Source: Bacillota bacterium
GTDB taxonomy: Bacteria; Bacillota; Clostridia; Christensenellales; SZUA-584
DNA length: 64,000 nucleotides
Reading direction: 5' to 3'
NCBI GenBank assembly: GCA_023436115.1
Contig: JAEZKQ010000004.1
Location: 163,181 to 227,180, forward strand
Below the pieces are notes generated by a model, which saw only the letters and a program-made list of their open reading frames with translations, ran no database searches and had not been told where the DNA came from. Each line of letters opens with the position of its first letter. Within the stretch, counting starts at the first letter, position 1. Of the stretch, positions 8,620-16,645 are shown piece after piece. Both the position numbers and the translations under genes were made by a program.

Positions 8620-9315
8620 TTAAGTTCTTTTATTACGTTGCTTGGAATCCTTGTAATAGCGCCGCAGCTTGATGATGCTTGTGATCCACAGCACGGCCAC
8701 GAAGGGCAGCAGCATCAGCGATATGATGGGCAAGTCGGTCATGAGTATAAAATCGAAAGCGCCGTGCAGCAGCGCAGGCACATACAGGGATTTGTTCATA
8801 TAACCGATGCATTTGGCCGGATCGTCGCAAAAGCGCGCCAAAGCGAGGTAATAGCCCATTGTGATGCCCAGCAGCAGGTGAGCGGGGACGCTTAATAAAG
8901 CACGCGTGATCCATATATCCGGAACCATGGGTGAATAATTGACGACATAGAATATGTTTTCCAGCGTGGCAAAGCCAAGTGCGGCAATGCTGCAATACAC
9001 GATGCCGTCCAGCTTTTCGTTGAAGGCGGGGTGGTTGAAAGCCAAACGCTTCACAACCAGTCGCTTGAAAAATTCCTCGGACAGACCGATGATAATAAAA
9101 GCATCAAAAAGCTGGCCGAAAAGCCCCGCGAATATATTAAACCGCCGTCCGATAAGCTCCACGAAGATGGTAGGCAGCGTCACGAGCATGCCCAACAGAA
9201 AAACCTTGACGAGCAGCAGCTTGGGTTCTCTGTCGTGCCGGTCAATAAACAGTATAAAAAGGCCAAACGCAATGCCCGGCGCAACAGCGGACAGTATCAT
9301 CAACAATAACTCCAT
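8620..9315 (-). CDS. prsW: PrsW-family intramembrane protease
   Basis: A 231-residue polytopic membrane protein with the PrsW pattern: Glu80-Glu81 in LSEEFFKR, FATLEN at 116-120, His146 in PAHLLLG and His184 in LLHGAFDF. In Bacillus, PrsW cleaves an anti-sigma factor at site 1 during envelope stress; homologues cleave various membrane substrates. No sigma/anti-sigma pair is visible nearby, so the target is unknown. It is transcribed ahead of the DUF3810 gene with about 90 bases between them. The ribosome binding site (AAGGCGG) is modest. Confidence 0.85.
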   Translation of the reverse strand: MELLLMILSAVAPGIAFGLFILFIDRHDREPKLLLVKVFLLGMLVTLPTIFVELIGRRFNIFAGLFGQLFDAFIIIGLSEEFFKRLVVKRLAFNHPAFNEKLDGIVYCSIAALGFATLENIFYVVNYSPMVPDIWITRALLSVPAHLLLGITMGYYLALARFCDDPAKCIGYMNKSLYVPALLHGAFDFILMTDLPIISLMLLPFVAVLWITSIIKLRRYYKDSKQRNKRT

Positions 9316-9424
9316 GAAGCACCGCCTTGAAAATTATGGTGATATCATTATAATGGCTTATTTTCTGCGGTGCAATACGGTGTAATCATGAGTTCACAAA
9401 GACTTTACAGCGCCGTAATTCCGG

Positions 9425-9453
9425 TTGACAGCGAAAGCGTGCTATATTATAAT
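9425..9453 (+). promoter_or_regulatory. Consensus sigma-A promoter driving the valS T-box leader
   Basis: A full-consensus TTGACA (9425-9430), exactly 17 bases, and full-consensus TATAAT (9448-9453). Transcription would begin near 9460, just where the T-box leader sequence begins. Confidence 0.9.
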
Positions 9454-9459
9454 TTTTCC

Positions 9460-9700
9460 AATATGCGAAGACAAAGAGGAGTAAGACGCAAGCATTCGCT
9501 TATAAGAGAGGGGCTTCATCGGCTGAAAGGGCCCTGCGAAGAGCGTGTCTGAAGTCGCTTTGGAGCACCTGCGGTGAAAGAGGCAGTAGCCGCTGGGCGT
9601 GGGCTGCGCGTTAAGCGGCAAAGAGTGCGATTCGTTTTTTAAGCGTTTCGAATCAAGGTGGTACCGCGGTTTTCCGTCCTTTTTTGGGGCGGTTTTTTTA
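9460..9700 (+). ncRNA. T-box leader (valine) of valS-folC
   Basis: Hallmarks in order are the GAGGAGTAAG segment of stem I (about 9475-9485), AGAGAG plus GGCTGAAAG in the apical part, the T-box core AAGGTGGTACCGCGG (9655-9669), and a terminator hairpin CCGTCC/GGGCGG (9674-9692) followed by seven Ts. The T-box binds uncharged tRNA: the specifier codon reads the anticodon and TGGT pairs with the tRNA 3' end, which stabilises an antiterminator. The variable base T fits the A discriminator of tRNA-Val. The likely specifier is GTC (9547-9549), but I place that by eye only. Low charged tRNA-Val should raise valS and folC transcription. Confidence 0.93.
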
Positions 9701-9759
9701 TTTTTAAGCGGCAAAGTGTAAACTGATACACGCAGCAAACAAACGGAGGACGAAAGAAT

Positions 9760-12393
9760 ATGTGCGCGAAAGAACTGGAAAAGGTATACGACCCGAAAGA
9801 AGTGGAACAAAGGCTGTATGACGAGTGGCAGAGCAAAAACTATTTCCACGCTGTCATTGACGAAAACAAAACGCCGTTTACCATTGTGATACCGCCGCCC
9901 AATATCACCGGGCAGCTTCACATGGGCCATGCGCTGGATAACATGATACAGGACGCGATCATACGTACGAAGCGTATGCAGGGCTACTGCGCGCTGTGGC
10001 TGCCGGGCACGGATCACGCCAGCATCGCGACCGAGGTGAAAATCGTCGACAAGCTTAAAGAAGAAGGCACGTCTAAGGAAGAACTGGGACGCGAGAAGTT
10101 CTTGGAGCGCGCATGGGAATGGCGCAAGCAGTATGGCGGACGTATCGTGGAGCAGCTTAAAAAGCTGGGTTCCTCGTGTGACTGGGAACGCGAACGTTTC
10201 ACGATGGACGAGGGCTGCTCGCGTGCCGTGAACGAATTCTTTGTACGCTTATACAATAAAGGCCTTATCTATAAGGGCGACCGCATCATCAACTGGTGTC
10301 CTGATTGCCGCACGGCGCTTTCCGACGCGGAGGTGGAATACGCGGAGCACGATTCGCACCTGTGGCATTTCCGTTATCCCGCCGAGGATGGCGGCGAGGG
10401 CATCGTGGTGGCGACCACGCGCCCCGAAACGATGCTGGGCGATACGGCAGTCGCTGTGAATCCCAAGGATAAGCGCTATACGCATCTTGTGGGCAAGAAT
10501 CTGATACTGCCCATCATGAACCGTCCGATCCCGGTGGTGGCGGATGAGTATGTGGATATGAGCTTTGGTACGGGCGCTGTGAAGATCACGCCCGCGCACG
10601 ACCCCAACGACTTTGAACTGGGCGAACGCCATGATCTGCCCGTTATCCGTGTGATGGACGACAGCGGCTATGTGAACAGCTTCGGCGGCAAATATGAGGG
10701 CGTTTACAAAGACGAAGCCCGTAAACAGATCGTTGAGGAAATGGAGAGCCTTGGACTGCTCGTAAAAATAGAAGACCATAAGCACAACGTGGGGCATTGC
10801 TACCGCTGCGACGCGACGGTGGAACCCATCGTGTCCAAACAATGGTTCGTGGCGATGAAGAGCCTCGCCGAGCCTGCAATCGAAGCTGTGAAATCGGGCG
10901 ATATCAAGCTGGTTCCCAAGCGCAGCGAAAGCGTATATTTCAACTGGATGGAAAACATACGCGACTGGTGCATATCGCGACAGCTATGGTGGGGACACCG
11001 CATCCCCGCATGGACATGCGCCTCCTGCGGCACCATGATGGTGGCCACCGAAGCGCCCGATATTTGCTCGAACTGCGGCTCAGCCAACCTGCAGCAGGAA
11101 GAGGATGTGCTGGATACATGGTTCAGCAGCGGACTGTGGCCGTTCTCGACACTGGGCTGGCCGGATGAAACGCCTGAGCTTAAGTATTTCTATCCGACTA
11201 ATGTGCTGGTCACAGGCTACGATATACTGTTCTTCTGGGTGGCGCGTATGATTATGTCCGGCTTCGAGTGCATGGGCGAAAAGCCGTTTGAGTATGTGAG
11301 CATACACGGCCTTGTGCGCGACGCACAGGGACGCAAAATGAGCAAATCATTGGGTAACGGCATTGATCCGCTGGAGGTTATCGACGAATACGGCGCGGAT
11401 GCGCTGCGTTTCAGCCTTGCGGCAGGCGTGCGCATCGGCGGTGATTTGCGTTTCTCCACAGAAAAGGTACTGGCCGCGCGCAACTTTGCCAACAAGATAT
11501 GGAACGCGGCACGGTTTGTGCTTATGAACACGGGCGATACGATAGCACCTATCGACGAAGCGCGTCTGGATATCGCGGACAAGTGGATACTCTCGCGCTT
11601 AAGTGATATGGTCGAAGATATCACATTGCTGATCGAACGGTTTGAACTGGGTATGGCGGCGCAAAAGCTGCATGACTTCCTATGGAGCGAATACTGCGAC
11701 TGGTACATTGAGATGGCCAAGCCGCGCTTTAACAACCCGGACGAAGCCGACAAACAGACAGCGATATCCGTGCTCAATACGGTACTGGAAGGCACACTCA
11801 AGCTGCTGCATCCTTTCATGCCGTTCATCACGGAAGAGATCTATCAGTCTCTGCCGGGAACAACGGGCAGCATTATGGTGTCTGATTGGCCCAAAGCGGG
11901 CAAAAAATACGCCGTAGAAGAAAAAGCGATGGCTAACGTGATGGAGCTGATTCGCGGCATACGCAACATTCGCGCCGAGATGAACGTGCCTGCCAGCAAA
12001 CGTGCCGCGCTTAAAATACTCGCGTCGGCGGAAACACGTGCTGATTATGAAATGTGCGCAATATACATCGAGCGTCTGGCCTATGCGTCGGGCATCGAAT
12101 TCATCAGCGATAAATCGGGCGTGCCCGAAAATGCAGTCTCAGTAATCGGTGTAGGCGCGGAGGCGTTTATGCCGCTGGGTGAGCTCATCGACATCGCAAA
12201 AGAGATCGAGCGACTTTCCAAGGAAGCCGCGCGTATCGAAAATGAGATCAAACGTGCCGAAGGTAAGCTGAATAACCCCGGATTTACCAGTAAAGCGCCT
12301 GAGAGCGTGATACAGGAAGAACGCGAGAAGCTAAATACTTACCGCGACATGCTGGCTGCGGTGGTGCAGAGGAAATCTGAACTGCAGAAATGA
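9760..12393 (+). CDS. valS: Valyl-tRNA synthetase
   Basis: An 877-residue class Ia synthetase of normal length. It has the HIGH motif as HMGH (54-57, after PPPNITG), KMSKS at 526-530, a CPDC pair and a CASC/CSNC zinc-type pair, the editing domain, the anticodon-binding domain and a C-terminal coiled-coil arm (from about 800). It attaches valine to tRNA-Val in the cytoplasm. The GGAGGA ribosome binding site lies just before the ATG. It is preceded by a T-box and overlaps folC by four bases, the same valS-folC order as in Bacillus. Confidence 0.98.
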   Translation: MCAKELEKVYDPKEVEQRLYDEWQSKNYFHAVIDENKTPFTIVIPPPNITGQLHMGHALDNMIQDAIIRTKRMQGYCALWLPGTDHASIATEVKIVDKLKEEGTSKEELGREKFLERAWEWRKQYGGRIVEQLKKLGSSCDWERERFTMDEGCSRAVNEFFVRLYNKGLIYKGDRIINWCPDCRTALSDAEVEYAEHDSHLWHFRYPAEDGGEGIVVATTRPETMLGDTAVAVNPKDKRYTHLVGKNLILPIMNRPIPVVADEYVDMSFGTGAVKITPAHDPNDFELGERHDLPVIRVMDDSGYVNSFGGKYEGVYKDEARKQIVEEMESLGLLVKIEDHKHNVGHCYRCDATVEPIVSKQWFVAMKSLAEPAIEAVKSGDIKLVPKRSESVYFNWMENIRDWCISRQLWWGHRIPAWTCASCGTMMVATEAPDICSNCGSANLQQEEDVLDTWFSSGLWPFSTLGWPDETPELKYFYPTNVLVTGYDILFFWVARMIMSGFECMGEKPFEYVSIHGLVRDAQGRKMSKSLGNGIDPLEVIDEYGADALRFSLAAGVRIGGDLRFSTEKVLAARNFANKIWNAARFVLMNTGDTIAPIDEARLDIADKWILSRLSDMVEDITLLIERFELGMAAQKLHDFLWSEYCDWYIEMAKPRFNNPDEADKQTAISVLNTVLEGTLKLLHPFMPFITEEIYQSLPGTTGSIMVSDWPKAGKKYAVEEKAMANVMELIRGIRNIRAEMNVPASKRAALKILASAETRADYEMCAIYIERLAYASGIEFISDKSGVPENAVSVIGVGAEAFMPLGELIDIAKEIERLSKEAARIENEIKRAEGKLNNPGFTSKAPESVIQEEREKLNTYRDMLAAVVQRKSELQK

Positions 12394-13508
12394 AGTATAT
12401 CCATATCGCGGGCACCAACGGCAAGGGTTCGGTAGCCGAATATATTTATCGTATATTGATGGCGGCGGGGAAACGCACAGGATGCTTTACCTCGCCGCAT
12501 CTTGTCTCGCCCACCGAACGCATGCGCGTGGATGAGCGCCGCATCGGCGAGGCAGAGCTGGCCGTGCTATTGGAAAAAGTGGCAAAAAAAAAGCTCGCGG
12601 TCAACGATACATTGTTCGCAGCGTATACGGCGGCCGTACTGCTCTGGTTCGAGCGGCAGGGTGCTGATTTTGCTGTGATCGAAACAGGGATAGGCGGGCG
12701 CAATGATTCGACGAATGTGATCACGCCAAACGTTTGCGTACTCACGCCCATCGACTACGACCATATGGCCTTGCTCGGCGATACGCTGACCCAAATCGCG
12801 CATGACAAGAGCGGCATCATTAAGCCCGGTGTGCCGGTGATATCCGCTGTGCAACAGGCCGAAGCGATGACTGTGATTGACGCTGAAAGCCGCAGAATGG
12901 GCGCGTCGCTGACCGTTGCGCCGTCTGTTCGGATACGTGAAGCGTCCGCGCAAGGGCAGCGGTTCGAGATGAACGGACAAGACTACTTTATCCGTACCAT
13001 CGGGCGGCATCAGCCACAGAACGCCGCGCTTGCGATTCTAGCCGCGCAGACACTGGGCATTGGTGAAAATGCGATACAAGAGGGGCTAAAAAACACGGTG
13101 CTGCGGTGCCGCACGCAGCTTGTGCCGGGAGAGCCAGATATATTGCTGGACGGCGCACACAATGCCGCTTCGGTGAGTGCGCTTTGCGATGTGCTGGGCG
13201 ATTATTTTGCGGACAGGGAAAAGGTGCTGCTGTTCACCTGCATGCAGGACAAAGACTTTTCGCCTATGATAAGCGAGCTTGCGCCGTTTTTTTCGCAGGC
13301 GTTTATCACAAGCGTGAGCTTAGAGCGTGGGGCAGACCCGAATGCGCTCAGTGTGTTGTTCAACCAACATATGCAAAGCCGCGTTCAGCCAGACCCCATG
13401 AGAGCCTTTGAGGAGGCAAAAGCCGTTGCAAGGCAAAAGGGCGCGCTGCTTGTTATCTGTGGGTCATTTTATCTGGCAGGGCTTATCGAGCCGTTGACTG
13501 TCTCTTAA
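12390..13508 (+). CDS. folC: Bifunctional folylpolyglutamate / dihydrofolate synthase (short N-terminus)
   Basis: A Mur-ligase-fold protein of 372 residues. The P-loop GTNGKGS is at residues 8-14, followed by SPHL, GIGGRNDSTN and DGAHNAAS. It adds glutamates to folates and may join dihydropteroate to glutamate. FolC proteins are usually about 420-430 residues and carry some 40 residues before the P-loop; here the ATG overlaps the valS stop (ATGA), so that segment is absent. No in-frame alternative upstream is possible without deep overlap with valS. The C-terminal domain appears complete. Confidence 0.92.
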   Translation: MKYIHIAGTNGKGSVAEYIYRILMAAGKRTGCFTSPHLVSPTERMRVDERRIGEAELAVLLEKVAKKKLAVNDTLFAAYTAAVLLWFERQGADFAVIETGIGGRNDSTNVITPNVCVLTPIDYDHMALLGDTLTQIAHDKSGIIKPGVPVISAVQQAEAMTVIDAESRRMGASLTVAPSVRIREASAQGQRFEMNGQDYFIRTIGRHQPQNAALAILAAQTLGIGENAIQEGLKNTVLRCRTQLVPGEPDILLDGAHNAASVSALCDVLGDYFADREKVLLFTCMQDKDFSPMISELAPFFSQAFITSVSLERGADPNALSVLFNQHMQSRVQPDPMRAFEEAKAVARQKGALLVICGSFYLAGLIEPLTVS

Positions 13509-13548
13509 ACCACTTGACAGTGTGATTGAATTGGAATAGCTTCCTTAG

Positions 13549-13802
13549 TTTGGCTGGCGGGAAGCTTACATGACCTTTTCAATGGGTGACTTTGCGAAAG
13601 CGCGGGATGCGCTCGATGATAAGCGTATTCAGTATAAATACATAACAAGATCGAATGGAATCTCGGGCTTTAGCATGGGACGTCGAGGAGCTATTACGGC
13701 AGTTTTGGTGTCGATTCCGATTATGCTTATCAGTACACGCTGTTTGTCAAAAAGCAAGACTTTGAGGAAGCGCAGTATCTGATTAACAAAGCGCTGCATT
13801 GA
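13549..13802 (+). pseudogene. Broken paralogue of the following small gene
   Basis: Translated across frames, this stretch mirrors the next gene from end to end: FGWREAYMTFSMGDF against FGWEEVYMCFAMDEY at the start, and YTLFVKKQDFEEAQYLINKALH against YRLFVKTQDAQKARFLISKAL at the end. It has two lesions. The codon where the start should be is TAG (13546-13548), and a one-base shift near 13686-13691 separates the two halves. An internal ATG at 13570 gives only a 70-residue frame with an aberrant tail. A TTGACA at 13514-13519 may be the remnant of its promoter. Read as a tandem duplicate that has decayed. Confidence 0.75.
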
Positions 13803-13817
13803 CGGGGGAGGATGAAT

Positions 13818-14081
13818 ATGTTCGGCTGGGAAGAAGTTTATATGTGCTTTGCTATGGACGAATATATCAAGGCGCAGGAAGCGTTGGGTCAGGAAAGCAT
13901 ACCGTATAAAAGAAAATTATTCGCGCGCGGCGGGACGTGGATGGGGCGAGAAACCACGCGGGTGCATACCACTGTGATTATTGGTGACCACACCGACTAC
14001 ACCAAGCAGTACCGTTTATTTGTGAAAACGCAGGACGCCCAGAAGGCTAGGTTTCTGATCAGTAAGGCGTTACAGGATTAA
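13818..14081 (+). CDS. Small alpha/beta protein of unknown function (intact copy)
   Basis: An 87-residue protein starting at MFGWEEVY. I chose the second ATG because GGGGGAGG lies seven bases before it, and because the alignment with the broken upstream copy begins there; the first ATG (13812) touches the Shine-Dalgarno. The pattern (strand, helix with AMDEYIKAQEAL, strands, then a YRLFVK strand and a C-terminal helix) resembles small Clostridial proteins with a DUF2007-like layout, but I cannot name a family. No signal peptide or membrane segment. It lies downstream of folC and next to its decayed duplicate. Confidence 0.7.
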   Translation: MFGWEEVYMCFAMDEYIKAQEALGQESIPYKRKLFARGGTWMGRETTRVHTTVIIGDHTDYTKQYRLFVKTQDAQKARFLISKALQD

Positions 14082-14173
14082 TCTTAAAGTGTTACTGTCC
14101 AGCGGTATGAAGAACAGACGCTGAGAATCTGGGTTTCTAAATCTATGGTTACAGCTTTTTGGCTGAGCCGGAA

Positions 14174-14980
14174 TTATGACCTTAAATTATAAATGATGTC
14201 TTCTATTTCCCCTTTGAAATAGTTAAAGTCTCCTTTTTCAAGATGCCAGACGATTCTGACCTTCTGGGGAATTTGCAAACCATTTTTCTCTTTATAACAA
14301 TCAATAATCGCTGAAAAATTTTTCTTGACGAACTTTCCGCCGCGTTCACTATAATAACGGTCATTTGTTTCAAAGCGTAATAATCTACCGGTTTCATCAA
14401 AATGAAAGATACCTGTCACATCGATGTCTCTATGAGTCAATCTGGCTTTGGCAGTCATTGAATCTATTGATTCCCATTTGATATAGTCTTGTAGACTATA
14501 GCTGGGAATAAACAGTACCTCGGTAAATAAAGTGTTAAGGATGATTGGCTTATTTCTTTGCCTTTGGCGTTGAGTACAGGGATAAGATTAAACAGTTTCC
14601 CATACATATGCCCCTGTCCACTCAGGTAAATGTCTCTCACTTGAAGGGGCATAGATAATGCTTTCATATAGGCAATTCTTACAAGCTCAATCACAGAATT
14701 AAACTGCCTGGTTTCTAACTCTATTCATTCTTTTTCGGGAGATAATTTTATAAAACTATCTTTCCATATCACATCCGCATTAAACATCTTGGTTTTACCA
14801 AACCCTGAAATATGTTTGAACAGGTTCGGGCAGATGAATTATATCACTTTCCGAGAAAACATCTGAGCATATGATATTTGAATATTTCTTTATCTCTTGC
14901 TCTCTCTCGTTTTCATATGTTTTTGCAATGTGACATTCCCCCAAACAATAAAGACAAATAAGATAATTAGTGATGCTCAT
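14174..14980 (-). pseudogene. Decayed DUF6544-like gene
   Basis: Three consecutive reverse-strand fragments join into one protein when frames are switched. The first ends with HLPEPVQTYF and continues in another frame as KHISGFGKTKMFNADVIW. A TGA near 14727 then sits where the family has Trp. The second fragment carries GQGHMYGKLFNLIPV, and a further frameshift near 14480 leads through YIKWESIDS to the last part, GIFHFDETGRL and NDRYYSERGGKF. LPEPVQ, the GHM-GK-L pattern and FDETGRL are features I associate with DUF6544. At least two frameshifts and one nonsense change mean it is not functional. The region is AT-richer than its surroundings. Confidence 0.72.
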
Positions 14981-15020
14981 TACGCTCTAATATCCAGAAG
15001 AAAACAAATGACAGAGGTAT

Positions 15021-15662
15021 TTATTGAACCACTGACTTTATATACATGTCAAATTCTTCAATTGTCTTGATCGTGGCATCCGGATTGAGCCGCAGCAATG
15101 CTTCTCTGTCCGCCGTTTCGGCCCATGCCGCAGAGATGATAAAAATGCCTGCCTCTCTGGCCGCTTGTATGTCGCTTTGCAAATCTCCCACATAGATAAC
15201 TTCGTCCGGAGCCAGATTGAATTGCTTCAGCAGTTTTTTTATATCTTCGGTTTTTTTAAGCCCGGCTGGGGTGCCTGTTTCCACCGCGGCAAAATAAGAT
15301 TCAATATTGAATATCGGCAAAGTGATATCGGCGCTTCTGCGTCCTTTGCCCGTGATCAGAGCCATGATGATTCCTTTGGTTTTCAGGAATTCAAGTATGT
15401 CTATCATGCCGTCAAAAGGTTTGGGGCATAAGTCGTGAAGCTGCTTGTAATACTTAAGATAACGCTCAATGCCCTCATCAAAATGCTCTGGGATCAGCGC
15501 GCTGATGGTGCCTTCTTCGGACGGGCCGAATGTGTCCATGATCTCCTTGTTGGTAAACGTGCGTCCGGCCAGCGGTTCAATCGCTCTTTTGAACGCCTCC
15601 ACGCATAAAGGGAGCGTATCGCCGATTGTGCCGTCTAAATCAAAAAACACCGCTTTGATCAT
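15021..15662 (-). CDS. HAD-superfamily hydrolase, phosphoglycolate-phosphatase / PpaX-like
   Basis: A 213-residue HAD subfamily IA phosphatase. Motif I is FFDLDGTIGDT with the nucleophile Asp, motif II is ALITGKG, and motif III/IV is VGDLQSDIQAAREAG, with a helical cap between. It hydrolyses a phosphate ester or pyrophosphate; this subgroup includes phosphoglycolate phosphatase and the pyrophosphatase PpaX. The exact substrate cannot be read from the sequence. It lies alone on the minus strand, downstream of an XRE regulator. Confidence 0.88.
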   Translation of the reverse strand: MIKAVFFDLDGTIGDTLPLCVEAFKRAIEPLAGRTFTNKEIMDTFGPSEEGTISALIPEHFDEGIERYLKYYKQLHDLCPKPFDGMIDILEFLKTKGIIMALITGKGRRSADITLPIFNIESYFAAVETGTPAGLKKTEDIKKLLKQFNLAPDEVIYVGDLQSDIQAAREAGIFIISAAWAETADREALLRLNPDATIKTIEEFDMYIKSVVQ

Positions 15663-15773
15663 TGTGTATTATATCCCCCAAAAAATCATATCATTAAGGC
15701 CTTAAAGACCCAACGTCTCAAAAGGTATCATGAGGGGCGCGGCAGTGTCAATACATAAACGGCCTTAGGGATA

Positions 15774-16397
15774 CTATTTCCTGCTCAAGTGCAACCCGAT
15801 GGCGGGAATCAGCAGGAGTGCGGGGGAGGTTGCAAATATATCAACAATATCCCAAGCAGAATCAGAAAACCGTAAGAACAACATTGTCAAATAGAATAAT
15901 AAAAGCAGAATACTTGCAATACGAATAGTTATTTTTACAATAGCGCTATAAAGACGAATATCCCAGATAAGAGAAGCCCCATTTATAACAAAAAAGCCGA
16001 TGCAAAAATAGAGCACAGGACGAGCAACATACATATACGTCAATATTGGAAGAAGATTATAATATCGATTCGATAAAAATACAAAATACGGTTTAAATAT
16101 CACCATAAGGACTATCATAATGAGCGTCAGCGAGCCGAATACGATAAAGCCCTTCCAGTACTTTTTCCGGTGCGGTGCAACGGTATTCTTTTTATTCTTA
16201 TCACCGTATATGACCGTCAGAATATCCACGCTGAAGAACACGGCGATCTTTTCAAGCGTCTGTAGATCGGGCCGCGCGTTTCCTGCTTCCCACAGGGAAA
16301 CAGTTTGCGGTGTAACATCAAGGCTTTGGGCCAGAGCTTCCTTAGAAATGTGGTTTTGTCTGCGCAGATAGACTATATTCTCTCCAACATCATTCAC
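15774..16397 (-). CDS. XRE-family regulator with C-terminal membrane domain
   Basis: A 207-residue protein. Residues about 6-60 form a Cro/C1-type helix-turn-helix (LRRQNHISKEALAQSLDV then QTVSLWEAGNARPD). From about residue 78 onward there are four hydrophobic stretches, so the DNA-binding head is probably tethered to the membrane. Such regulators usually respond to an envelope or ligand signal, which is not evident here. AAGGCGG precedes the ATG. It is transcribed away from the 2-oxoacid dehydrogenase operon and could regulate either itself or that operon from the shared intergenic region; this is inference. Confidence 0.83.
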   Translation of the reverse strand: MNDVGENIVYLRRQNHISKEALAQSLDVTPQTVSLWEAGNARPDLQTLEKIAVFFSVDILTVIYGDKNKKNTVAPHRKKYWKGFIVFGSLTLIMIVLMVIFKPYFVFLSNRYYNLLPILTYMYVARPVLYFCIGFFVINGASLIWDIRLYSAIVKITIRIASILLLLFYLTMLFLRFSDSAWDIVDIFATSPALLLIPAIGLHLSRK

Positions 16398-16530
16398 TAT
16401 TGTTACCGCCTTCTAAACAAAATATTATATGGAAATAATATATTAACATATATATCTAGCTGTTGTCACGTAAGTATTTGTTGCGGGTGTTAAGTATGGA
16501 GGTTTTGCATGTCTTTTTTATTCGTGCCCG

Positions 16531-16560
16531 TTGACATAACATAGACCATAATGTTAAAAT
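16531..16560 (+). promoter_or_regulatory. Promoter for the 2-oxoacid dehydrogenase operon
   Basis: TTGACA (16531-16536), an 18-base spacer and TAAAAT (16555-16560) lie about 85 bases before the E2 start. The rest of the 16398-16645 spacer shows no other clear element. Confidence 0.65.
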
Positions 16561-16645
16561 AGCACATAGTAAATGTCACTTTTTATCACAAGTCAATGAT
16601 TAACGAGCATAATGTGTGTAAATTTAATATAAACGGAGGTTTTAA

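Noticed and set aside
9370..10017. Short reading frames over the T-box leader on both strands
   Set aside because: They overlap a clear promoter, T-box and the valS start and have no ribosome binding sites.
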